Source: an uncultured Prevotella sp. (lineage in GTDB: Bacteria; Bacteroidota; Bacteroidia; Bacteroidales; Bacteroidaceae). Taken from it: 5,127 nt of DNA. Of this stretch, positions 1 to 5,127 are shown piece by piece (positions within the stretch are counted from its first letter, which is position 1; each line of letters begins with the position of its first letter). A program made the translations under genes and the position numbers. The stretch covers positions 1-5,127 of the forward strand of contig CALCHM010000181.1 in the NCBI GenBank assembly GCA_937901345.1. The letters are read 5' to 3'. The notes below the pieces were generated by a model, which was not told where the DNA came from, made no database searches, and saw nothing but the letters and a program-made list of their open reading frames with translations.

Positions 1-306
1 GAAGATGGTTTACTCCTCATGAAGCTCCTCAATGGTGGTGTTCGTAAGGGTGCTTTCGACGAAGCTGCTGCTAAGGCTAAGTTCGAAGCTTGGAAGCAGG
101 AAAAGGCTGCTAAGGCTGCTAAGGCTGCAGAAAAGACTGCTGCTGACAAGAAGGCTGAAGCTGCTGCTCGTCTCGAAGCAGAAAAGGAAGTAAACAAGAA
201 GATCGCAGAAAAGGTAGCTGAAAAGAAGGCTGCTGCCGCTGCTGCAAAGGCTGAAGCAGAAGCTGCAGCTACTGAAGAAGCTCCCGCAGAAGAAGCTGCT
301 GAATAA
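1..306 (+). CDS. rpsP: 30S ribosomal protein S16, C-terminal part (5' end outside window)
   Basis: S16 is a primary-binding protein of the small ribosomal subunit that contacts 16S rRNA during 30S assembly. The frame is open from base 1 and encodes the last 101 residues. It begins EDGLLLMKLLNGGVRKGAF, which matches the end of the S16 core as found in Bacteroidetes; about 75 N-terminal residues should lie upstream of the window. The rest is a low-complexity extension of Ala, Lys and Glu with a KFEAWKQEK segment just after the core and a coiled-coil-like, increasingly acidic end (EEAPAEEAAE). Such tails are a known feature of Bacteroidetes S16 and are absent from the roughly 82-residue E. coli protein. 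The ATG at 19 is internal, not the start. Codon choice is strongly biased (GCT, AAG, GAA), as expected for a highly expressed gene. The gene stops at TAA 304-306 and is followed by a terminator, so it ends its transcription unit. Confidence 0.93.
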   Translation, partial: EDGLLLMKLLNGGVRKGAFDEAAAKAKFEAWKQEKAAKAAKAAEKTAADKKAEAAARLEAEKEVNKKIAEKVAEKKAAAAAAKAEAEAAATEEAPAEEAAE

Positions 307-332
307 TAGTAGCACACTTCCACAAAAACACA

Positions 333-370
333 GTGTCCATGGGTTCGCTAGAACCTTTGGGCACTTTTTT
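333..370 (+). terminator. Intrinsic terminator of rpsP
   Basis: A 14-bp stem (333-346 with 351-364) has one T-T mismatch, two G-T wobbles and a GCTA loop. It is followed directly by six T residues (365-370). It lies 26 bases after the rpsP stop codon and is correctly oriented to end that transcript. Confidence 0.87.
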
Positions 371-389
371 GTTTGGACCCAAATTAACT

Positions 390-451
390 GGTACGGACGC
401 ACGGTGCGTGCGTCCTCAAAACGCAAGCGGGAAACCCATTGATTTGAGGCC
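390..451 (+). repeat. Palindromic intergenic repeat, copy A
   Basis: This 62-bp unit recurs at 491-552 with a single difference (G431 versus A532). It contains two hairpins. The first has arms GGACGCAC (395-402) and GTGCGTCC (408-415) around a 5-nt loop. The second has arms CCTCAAA (414-420) and TTTGAGG (443-449). It lies between convergent genes and is not translated in any convincing frame. Its form resembles REP/BIME-type extragenic elements, but that assignment is inference. Confidence 0.85.
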
Positions 452-481
452 TTTATCAATTGGAATCCCAAGCGGAACCCC

Positions 482-552
482 CACTTGACAGGTACGGACG
501 CACGGTGCGTGCGTCCTCAAAACGCAAGCGGAAAACCCATTGATTTGAGGCC
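482..552 (+). repeat. Palindromic intergenic repeat, copy B
   Basis: Bases 491-552 repeat copy A with one mismatch, at a spacing of 101 bp. Just upstream, 482-490 (CACTTGACA) is not shared with copy A but is shared, inverted and with one change, with copy C. Copy B therefore carries both the two-hairpin body of A and the flank of C, and may be the most complete version of the element. Confidence 0.85.
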
Positions 553-583
553 CCAATTCATTGCTGAAAGTTAGCGTGATGAA

Positions 584-618
584 GGACGCACGGGCCGTGC
601 GTCCGTACCTGTTAAGTG
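584..618 (-). repeat. Palindromic intergenic repeat, copy C (inverted, shorter)
   Basis: On the minus strand this reads CACTTAACAGGTACGGACGC and onward, matching copy B from 482. The palindrome here is better than in A or B: perfect 10-bp arms GGACGCACGG (584-593) and CCGTGCGTCC (595-604) around one G. The second CCTCAAA/TTTGAGG hairpin of copies A and B is missing. It lies directly upstream of the shared terminator hairpin at 631-657. Confidence 0.82.
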
Positions 619-622
619 AGTT

Positions 623-663
623 AAAAAAATACGGGTCGACCGCATGGGTCGATCCGTCTTTTT
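623..663 (-). terminator. Terminator of the 55-aa gene, probably bidirectional
   Basis: An 11-bp stem (631-641 with 647-657, one G-T pair) has a GCATG loop. On the minus strand it is followed by a run of seven T residues (complement of A623-629) and lies 23 bases after the stop codon of the small minus-strand gene. On the plus strand it is followed by TTTTT (659-663), so it may also stop plus-strand read-through. Confidence 0.82.
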
Positions 664-680
664 GATGTATTGGGAGTTGT

Positions 681-848
681 TTATTCCCAGTTTGTAGAGT
701 TCCAGGGACTGTCTTGCTTGTTGCCGAGCTGTACGCCCTGTGCAGAAGTGTCCACTTCCTTATCACAGATTTTGATTGATGCAGCAATGAGGCCTTCGAG
801 TTGAAGATCGTAGATGCTCATTTGTGGTTGGATATATGTCTTTTTCAT
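681..848 (-). CDS. Small hypothetical protein, 55 aa, MKKxYIxP type
   Basis: The product begins MKKTYIQPQMSIYDLQLEGL, continues with IAASIKICDKEVDTSAQG and ends in NSTNWE. The opening Met-Lys-Lys-x-Tyr-Ile-x-Pro followed some 12 residues later by Ile-Ala-x-Ser is a pattern I associate with very small, poorly characterised proteins that are abundant in Bacteroides and Prevotella. No function is known to me. There is no convincing signal peptide or membrane helix; it has one Cys (residue 28) and an acidic, Trp-containing tail (SPWNSTNWE). The ATG at 846-848 was chosen because it gives the family-like N-terminus; the upstream sequence is AT-rich with no Shine-Dalgarno match, normal for this phylum. 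It ends 23 bases before a strong terminator, which supports a real transcript. The 90-bp gap from the large gene upstream shows no terminator, so it may be the last gene of a two-gene unit or have its own promoter. Confidence 0.75.
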   Translation of the reverse strand: MKKTYIQPQMSIYDLQLEGLIAASIKICDKEVDTSAQGVQLGNKQDSPWNSTNWE

Positions 849-908
849 AATTAAAATTAGAATCTTAAGATAATTAAATTCCTAGGGTTATTGAGTCCGC
901 ATGCCAGC

Positions 909-930
909 TGTACTCTGTACTCTGTACTCT
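909..930. repeat. Three-copy 7-bp tandem repeat (TGTACTC)
   Basis: The heptamer TGTACTC occurs three times head to tail at 909-929, with the first base of a fourth. It sits in the 90-bp gap between the stop codon of the large gene and the start of the small gene, 61 bases upstream of the latter. Because 7 is not a multiple of 3 and the tract is non-coding, any copy-number change would alter promoter spacing or leader length rather than a protein. Confidence 0.85.
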
Positions 931-938
931 AAAACGTC

Positions 939-3800
939 TTACTTTACGATGAACTTCTTACCGTTCTGGATGTAGATACCGCCCTTCACTGCGTTCATTA
1001 CGCGGCGACCTGAGAGGTCATAGATGGGAGCATTTGCATCCACACCGTTGTTGAGAACAGATTCGATTGCTGTAGTTTCGCCACCGAAGTTGAAGCGGAG
1101 AACCTGTACAGGTGTTTCGCCTGATTCATTTACAATGGGGAGGTAAGCCTTGAAACCGTTGTTAAGGAATGAATCGTTAACAGGAACAGTCACCGCAGCA
1201 TCTCCTTCACCTTCTGTGAGGTCGTCTGAAGGATCATTATTGATATTTATCATTGCCTTGTAGAGACCTACCTCGTTATCTTGCATGCTCAACACATAAT
1301 AGTCTGTGTTTTCTTCTGCTTCAATATAAGTATCAGCATAAGTGCCTTCCAATGCAGATGCTATTGGTTCTGCTGTTGATTCTGTAATTTCAAGGAACAC
1401 GCAGTTTCGTGCAGCACCATCAATATATTCCAAAATCACAGGAGTGTTTGCAGGGATAACTTCACTATCAATAGGATTCAAAGTCAAGCTACCACCATTA
1501 ATGTCACCAGCAGTATAGGCATTAACTCTGTCACCACATTTTAATGCTACGGGTGAATACAAAGTTGTATAACCAGCTGTTGTATTCATAGGAACAGGCA
1601 ACCATGTTACATCTTCAATCTGCCAATCACAGGCATTTTGACCATAACTACTTTGTCTATCTAATTCTGTGTTATCATCAACCAAATACTTACTAGTCGC
1701 GTTATGTCCATCTGCCATCAATGTTAAATAACCAAGATATCCTCCTTCTGAAGGTTTGAAGGTTATAACATTTGCTTGACCTACCCCACCAACACTGTGA
1801 GTTGCATCGATATATCTTCCAGTACGATAGTTCAACAATTTTCCGTCTTCTGTCAAATAGAATACTACGGCATCATTCCAAGTGTTTTCATTATAAGCAG
1901 CCATAGCAAACTTACCGCTTGCCAATGCAACGCCGTCAGCATTTTCACCTGTGATGTATTTTCCAGACGCCTTACCCTTAAGACGATAGAACTTACCAGG
2001 TTGAGGAAGGATACACTGCAAACTGTTAGATTTGTCAATCAATGTTGAGATGGTAGTTGCATTCTTAGTTGCTGTAACTGCGTCATATGCAGCCGTCATA
2101 GCATCCACAGATGCTTGTGTATAGTAACCATATCCAGTACCGCCCCAATCTTGTTTTGACGCAACATTTGTCTGAAGTGTCGTTGCAAATGTAGTAATTT
2201 CATCGTTTGTTGCATGTGCAGCATCGGTGAACAAGATTTTACCATTGGTATGCTGCAAACGGTCGTTGTCCTTAGAACCATCAACCACATAACAACGCAC
2301 CAAATAAGTTGCACCTTCTGTCAAATTATTAAGCACATAAGCATTCTTATTTGCATCACCACCACTTGTTCCATGATGATAATCTGAAGCAACCACCTTG
2401 CCTTCGTTGTTCACTACATCTACACCCACGATATTAATCTTATGACTTGCATTTTTATAAACAACATGAACATCCATCTGAGTGCTTGTTGCAGTCATGA
2501 TCATTTCGTGCTTATAAGGTGTACCGCCAGCTGCAGTCAAAGCTGTTGACATTCCTTCGGGATATGTTGTAGCTGCAGTCCAGAATGTGTTCCATGTATT
2601 CGTTTCAAATGCAAGAGCATCCGCAACAGCACAAACTTGGAATGCTGAACCTGCGTCTCCTTTTGCACTATTATCCTTCCACATCTTCAAAGCACTACTA
2701 TAGTCGTGCATATATTCATTTGCTCCTTTACGCAAAACGAAACCGCCATTTCCTTGTTCAATGGTCCATGTATGAACACCATCCTTTGCATATACTGCAG
2801 TGCCTGTACTTGTTGCGTCACATTCCAATGATTTACCAGAACCAGCACCCTTATTGACTACTTGGATGCCATCGAAAGGATTACCCATGAATGCCCATTG
2901 CGCATTATTATCGGCAGCATCGTTGTCAATATACAATCTCTTCTTATTGGCATAAGGTGCTGAATTAGCGTAAGCCACCCATTTCATCATAGCATTAGCA
3001 TCCGAATTAGTGCTACGAATATTCATGTAGTACCACTTTGCAGCATCAAAACTTGTTGAAAGTTCAAAGGGAAGATCTATGATCAAAGCGATTTCCTTTG
3101 TTACAACCCCTTCTACCGCTTCTTCACCATTGATAGTGCCTTCTGGTTTAGCTTCAGCAACTACACCATACGCAAAGTCTGAAGTAGAATAATCAGGATA
3201 TTCAGAACCGTCTTTCAGTTTTTCAAAAGTTTGAGTGTACTTAACTGCATTGTCATACGTAAAATTGTAAGTAACGGTAACGAATGTAACTTCTTCCAAA
3301 ATCCAACTATTACCAGCACCTGCACCTTGCCAAGTATCCATGCCACTATTGCCGTGAATACCCCATGTTTGGTTATTGTCAAAGCGACTATTCTGAGTCG
3401 CTATAAAAACTTCACCTTCATAATTGTTTTGATGACCGTCAAACAAATAGAAAGTAGTTTTGTTGTCAGCAGACAAGGTAACGTTTGAGTTATTAGTATG
3501 AGGGTTTGCGATATAAGCATATTTCCCATTTGAATAATTCTTCAAATAGAATGTATGTTCATTTTCATCCACTACCTTTTCAAATTGCCAATAACACAAT
3601 TCACCGGTAACACTAGTCGCCCCTACTAACTCTGAACCATTTGCATTAGATGCCATGTAGCGTTTATACCCCGCATCGTTATTAATGAATCCATGGAAAT
3701 TCTTAATGGTATAAACTTTTTCCGATTCCGGATAAGTTATAGCCCATGCTGTACTCACACAAAAGAGTAACAGCATCAAGAGAGAAGTAATTTTTCTCAT
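939..3800 (-). CDS. Large exported multi-domain protein with lectin-like repeats, 953 aa
   Basis: The start (ATG 3798-3800) opens a classical signal peptide: MRK, a Leu-rich core and likely cleavage after AWA (residue 20). C14 is not in a proper lipobox, so type I processing is more likely. Three segments look like beta-trefoil or ricin-B-like modules, each closing on a Trp-x-(Ile/Leu)-Glu motif: about 26-169 (WILEE), 255-392 (WTIEQ within it) and 602-730 (WQIED). All contain 'GKYI/GRYI'-like strands. Residues about 175-260 form a beta-rich linker ending LPFELSTSFDAAKWYYM. Residues about 425-528 resemble a beta-sandwich module with VGVDVVNNEGKVVASDYHHG. A helical segment follows (about 560-598). 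Residues 733-910 form a further beta-rich region (LYSPVAL...IPANTPVILEY). The C-terminus (925-953) carries IYDLSGRRV and GGIYIQNGKKFIVK, typical of Prevotella secreted proteins and perhaps a sorting signal. I see no catalytic motif. A role in glycan or surface binding is inference. Confidence 0.95.
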   Translation of the reverse strand: MRKITSLLMLLLFCVSTAWAITYPESEKVYTIKNFHGFINNDAGYKRYMASNANGSELVGATSVTGELCYWQFEKVVDENEHTFYLKNYSNGKYAYIANPHTNNSNVTLSADNKTTFYLFDGHQNNYEGEVFIATQNSRFDNNQTWGIHGNSGMDTWQGAGAGNSWILEEVTFVTVTYNFTYDNAVKYTQTFEKLKDGSEYPDYSTSDFAYGVVAEAKPEGTINGEEAVEGVVTKEIALIIDLPFELSTSFDAAKWYYMNIRSTNSDANAMMKWVAYANSAPYANKKRLYIDNDAADNNAQWAFMGNPFDGIQVVNKGAGSGKSLECDATSTGTAVYAKDGVHTWTIEQGNGGFVLRKGANEYMHDYSSALKMWKDNSAKGDAGSAFQVCAVADALAFETNTWNTFWTAATTYPEGMSTALTAAGGTPYKHEMIMTATSTQMDVHVVYKNASHKINIVGVDVVNNEGKVVASDYHHGTSGGDANKNAYVLNNLTEGATYLVRCYVVDGSKDNDRLQHTNGKILFTDAAHATNDEITTFATTLQTNVASKQDWGGTGYGYYTQASVDAMTAAYDAVTATKNATTISTLIDKSNSLQCILPQPGKFYRLKGKASGKYITGENADGVALASGKFAMAAYNENTWNDAVVFYLTEDGKLLNYRTGRYIDATHSVGGVGQANVITFKPSEGGYLGYLTLMADGHNATSKYLVDDNTELDRQSSYGQNACDWQIEDVTWLPVPMNTTAGYTTLYSPVALKCGDRVNAYTAGDINGGSLTLNPIDSEVIPANTPVILEYIDGAARNCVFLEITESTAEPIASALEGTYADTYIEAEENTDYYVLSMQDNEVGLYKAMININNDPSDDLTEGEGDAAVTVPVNDSFLNNGFKAYLPIVNESGETPVQVLRFNFGGETTAIESVLNNGVDANAPIYDLSGRRVMNAVKGGIYIQNGKKFIVK

Positions 3801-3967
3801 TTTTGATAATTTAGTTAATATTTGATTGGTTATTAAAATTGATTGTTTCCTTTTTGAAATTACACCTTTTCGGTTTCTTCGGTTTCAGTGCCACGTCTGT
3901 TTGAGGCTGTCGCCATAGGGAAGCAGTCGTTTGCACGGGATGAAAACTGCTGTTGTAGGGGTACAAC
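3801..3967 (-). other. Leader/upstream region of the large gene
   Basis: The first 45 bases before the start codon are very AT-rich and have no Shine-Dalgarno match. Further upstream are a perfect 9-bp tandem duplication TTCGGTTTC (3869-3877, 3878-3886), a 6-bp inverted repeat (3922-3927 with 3946-3951) and a 7-bp hairpin TGTTGTA/TACAACA with a GGGG loop (3951-3957, 3962-3968). I found no perfect TAnnTTTG promoter box on the minus strand; the nearest is TAATTTC around 3862, so the promoter is not located with confidence. Confidence 0.4.
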
Positions 3968-4037
3968 AAAAACACTCCGCGCCGGAAAGCATAAGGCACT
4001 TGCGTGAACCTCAGACTTTCCGGTGCGGAGCGTTTTT
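3968..4037. terminator. Large bidirectional terminator-like hairpin
   Basis: The 22-base arms 3968-3989 and 4016-4037 pair except for two positions (A3974 opposite C4031, and the G3981-T4024 wobble), around a 26-nt loop. The stem starts with AAAAA and ends with TTTTT, so each strand ends in a T run. The loop can form a small inner stem (CAC/GTG). It sits upstream of the large minus-strand gene and would insulate it from transcription entering from 4040 onward. No gene seen here obviously needs it, except the doubtful minus-strand frame at 4076-4216. Confidence 0.7.
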
Positions 4038-4092
4038 ATTTGTAATGTGCGCTAAAGCCCCAAATAACACGAGTGTTACCTGTGGAGATAAT

Positions 4093-4102
4093 GGGGGGGG
4101 GG
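4093..4102. repeat. Homopolymer run of ten G
   Basis: Ten consecutive G residues (C10 on the minus strand) stand in an otherwise AT-rich stretch. Such runs are prone to slippage during replication and to miscounting during sequencing. On the minus strand it lies within a short open frame (4076-4216), where a change of one base would change the C-terminus. Confidence 0.9.
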
Positions 4103-4230
4103 TAAAATGTTGATATTTAACAAGTTATAGCGCATAATGAATATTAAGTCAGTGCTGTCTTTAAAGAGCATCGAATGACGTTGGCCACGAGCTTCAGCAA
4201 CTTCCGTGTAAACCATCCGTTTTTCGGGTG

Positions 4231-4238
4231 CAAAGTTA
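4231..4238 (-). promoter_or_regulatory. Possible Bacteroidetes -7 promoter box
   Basis: The minus strand reads TAACTTTG, an exact match to the Bacteroidetes sigma-70-type -7 consensus TAnnTTTG. No clear TTTG -33 box is present at the expected distance (only a weak TTG near 4260). The predicted start would be about 7 bases downstream, close to an ATG at 4214-4216 that opens a 46-codon frame beginning MVYTEVAEARGQRHSMLF. I do not call that frame a gene, because it runs through the G10 tract and has no family I recognise. Confidence 0.4.
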
Positions 4239-4285
4239 ATGATTTTTAGAGGAATACACAAGTTTTGACAAGATTCTTTGCTTTT

Positions 4286-4364
4286 GAGTTACTTCATTCG
4301 TTTATTTCCCTAATTGAAGACCTAAATGAGGGAAACTAACTAAAAATGTCTCCATAAGTTAGTT
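4286..4364 (+). repeat. Intergenic repeat unit R1
   Basis: This is the first of three related units (see 4646 and 4851). It starts GAGTTACTTCATTCG and runs through AATTGAAGACCTAAATGAGG to AAGTTAGTT. It folds into two hairpins: TTTCCCT/AGGGAAA (4305-4311, 4329-4335) and AACTAACT/AGTTAGTT (4334-4341, 4357-4364). Unlike R2 and R3 it is not followed by the GC-rich element B. Confidence 0.8.
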
Positions 4365-4423
4365 AATCTTTGTACACATTTATTTCGGAGGTTAAAGATC
4401 GCCTCGAAGAGGCAAAAGCCAAT

Positions 4424-4612
4424 AGCCCAGGGCAGAGCGACGAAGGAGCGACACCCTGGGGTGGTATACGTTCCGAACGGTACGCTCTGAAAGAGCAAAA
4501 GCAACTCTTAACACATTGAAACTTATCCATTTCTTGCTTTTGCCCATTCAGGGCGAAAGCCATGCGGACTATTTACCCAGGGTGTCGCTCCTTCGTAGCT
4601 CTGCCCTGGGCT
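4424..4612. repeat. Element A: 37-bp near-perfect inverted repeat with 115-nt interior
   Basis: The arms 4424-4460 and 4576-4612 are reverse complements with one mismatch (G4439 opposite A4597). Inside them a second perfect 10-bp inverted repeat, GCAAAAGCAA (4495-4504) and TTGCTTTTGC (4534-4543), extends the fold. The left arm contains GAGCGACGAAGGAGCG, a core shared with element B. The flanks add small palindromes (GCCTC-GAA-GAGGC at 4401-4413; GGCC/GGCC at 4624-4635). No transposase or convincing reading frame is present, so it could be a MITE-like or REP-like element. I see no clear target-site duplication. Confidence 0.85.
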
Positions 4613-4645
4613 GGTGGCAGGTTGGCCCTTCAGGCCGCCCGAGTT

Positions 4646-4764
4646 GAGGTTACTTCTATTCGCTTATTATCCCCAATTGAAGACCAAAACGAGGGAAACT
4701 AACTAAAAATGTCCACCTAAGTTAGGGGGACGAGCGACAAAGGAGCGGAGGGGGTCTGTGAAAG
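4646..4764 (+). repeat. Intergenic repeat unit R2 with following GC-rich block
   Basis: Bases 4646-4724 match R1 (GAGGTTACTTCTATTCG, AATTGAAGACC, GAGGGAAACTAACTAAAAAT). The similarity with R3 continues through 4725-4764 (GGGGACGAGCGACAAAGGAG and on), where the two differ by one base. The 3' part is the left arm of element B. Confidence 0.82.
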
Positions 4765-4843
4765 CATCGGGATCAATGGTTTAGAAGTTGCCTCATTACC
4801 ACAGACCCCTCCGCCCTTTGGGCACCTCCCCTAACTTAGTGGA
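4712..4843. repeat. Element B: large imperfect palindrome
   Basis: The left arm 4712-4760 and right arm 4800-4843 are imperfect reverse complements around a 39-nt centre. The outer ends pair well (TCCACCTAAGTTAGGGGGA with TCCCCTAACTTAGTGGA, two bulged bases). The inner ends also pair well (CGGAGGGGGTCTGTG with CACAGACCCCTCCG, one bulged base). The middle pairs poorly. The left arm carries a one-base variant of the core seen in element A. There is no coding signal. Confidence 0.8.
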
Positions 4844-4850
4844 GGAATTT

Positions 4851-4966
4851 GGGTTACCTCCATTCGCTTGTTATCTCCATGGGAACCTAAATGAGGGTTA
4901 CTAACTTAAAATGTCCACCTAAGTTAGGGGGACGAGCGACGAAGGAGCGGAGGGGGTCTGTGAAAG
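4851..4966 (+). repeat. Intergenic repeat unit R3 with orphan left arm of element B
   Basis: Bases 4851-4926 are a diverged copy of R1/R2 (GGGTTACCTCCATTCGCTTG, CCTAAATGAGGG, ATGTCCACCTAAGTTAG). Bases 4927-4966 repeat the GC-rich block of R2 with one difference (G4941 versus A4739). No complementary right arm follows before the end of the window, so this copy of B is half-length or interrupted. Confidence 0.82.
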
Positions 4967-5127
4967 CTCTTGGATCAACCAAAGGACACGTAAAAAACAG
5001 CTATATTATGACCTAAATTAATCAACAGAACAGATACCATGCGGAGTGTAGATTCTACTAATGTATTGAGGTACAAAAAAAGGCGTTGTGTCATAATGAG
5101 CAAACTGCTGCGTTGCTCCTCAATTTC
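4967..5127. other. Unassigned end of window
   Basis: I see no recognisable gene, RNA or repeat here. A plus-strand frame from ATG 5039 is open to the window end (29 codons, MRSVDSTNVLRYKKRRCVIM and on), and a minus-strand frame is open from 5127 down to a stop at 4975-4977. Neither resembles a known protein, and both are short enough to be chance. Confidence 0.5.

Noticed and set aside
10..471. 153-codon minus-strand open frame
   Set aside because: It runs antisense through the rpsP tail and its terminator. Its Ser/Phe/Leu-rich product is what the complement of Ala/Lys/Glu codons gives.
416..787. 123-codon minus-strand open frame
   Set aside because: It crosses the 623-663 terminator and the palindromic repeats and overlaps the better supported 55-aa gene in another frame. 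The VRTHAPCVRT peptide is simply the translated repeat.
3811..3999. 62-codon minus-strand open frame ahead of the large gene
   Set aside because: It starts in the loop of the large hairpin and covers the leader. It has no recognisable domain and ends in an AT-rich non-coding stretch.
4363..4563. 66-codon minus-strand open frame
   Set aside because: It starts within element A and reads through its left arm. The coding appearance comes from the GC-rich repeat; this kind of frame is commonly mis-annotated in repeats.
4424..4612. Insertion sequence
   Set aside because: The inverted arms resemble terminal repeats, but the 115-nt interior cannot encode a transposase and no target duplication is visible. 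At most it is a non-autonomous element.
4286..4926. CRISPR array
   Set aside because: The repeat units are about 80 bp, only three in number, diverged, unevenly spaced and separated by palindromes rather than unique spacers of constant length. No cas gene is present.
5039..5127. Possible start of a plus-strand gene running off the window
   Set aside because: It has only 29 codons, no promoter or family match, and an equally long open frame lies on the opposite strand.

Overview
The window looks like chromosomal DNA from a Bacteroidales bacterium, most likely Prevotella or a close relative. Three things point there. First, the truncated first gene ends in the long Ala/Lys/Glu-rich tail that Bacteroidetes add to ribosomal protein S16. 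Second, the large secreted protein ends in the 'IYDLSGRRV...KGGIYIQNGKKFIVK' type of C-terminus common in Prevotella surface proteins. Third, start regions are AT-rich without clear Shine-Dalgarno sequences. The genus is inference.

Layout. Bases 1-306 (+) are the 3' end of rpsP, followed by a strong intrinsic terminator (333-370). Bases 390-618 hold three copies of a GC-rich palindromic repeat, two direct and one inverted, in the gap between convergent genes. A terminator at about 623-663 closes the minus-strand side. It serves a 55-codon minus-strand gene (681-848) of the small 'MKKxYIxP...' type, which was easy to miss because of its size. After a 90-bp gap carrying a three-copy heptamer repeat lies the main gene, 939-3800 (-). 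It encodes a 953-residue exported protein with several lectin-like modules and no recognisable enzyme domain. Its short distance to the small gene, with no terminator seen between them, allows co-transcription.

Bases 3801-5127 contain no convincing gene. They hold a structured leader and a 22-bp-arm bidirectional terminator (3968-4037), a run of ten G residues (4093-4102) inside a doubtful small minus-strand reading frame that has a Bacteroidetes-type promoter motif, and then a repeat-rich island (about 4283-4966). The island contains three copies of an approximately 80-bp unit (R1-R3), a near-perfect 37-bp inverted repeat (element A) and a large imperfect palindrome (element B). A and B share a 16-base core. 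The last 160 bases show nothing assignable.

The genes do not form an obvious pathway: rpsP is housekeeping, and the large protein is probably a surface or secreted glycan- or matrix-binding factor. The most unusual material is non-coding: two unrelated palindromic repeat families packed around the gene pair, and the G10 tract.
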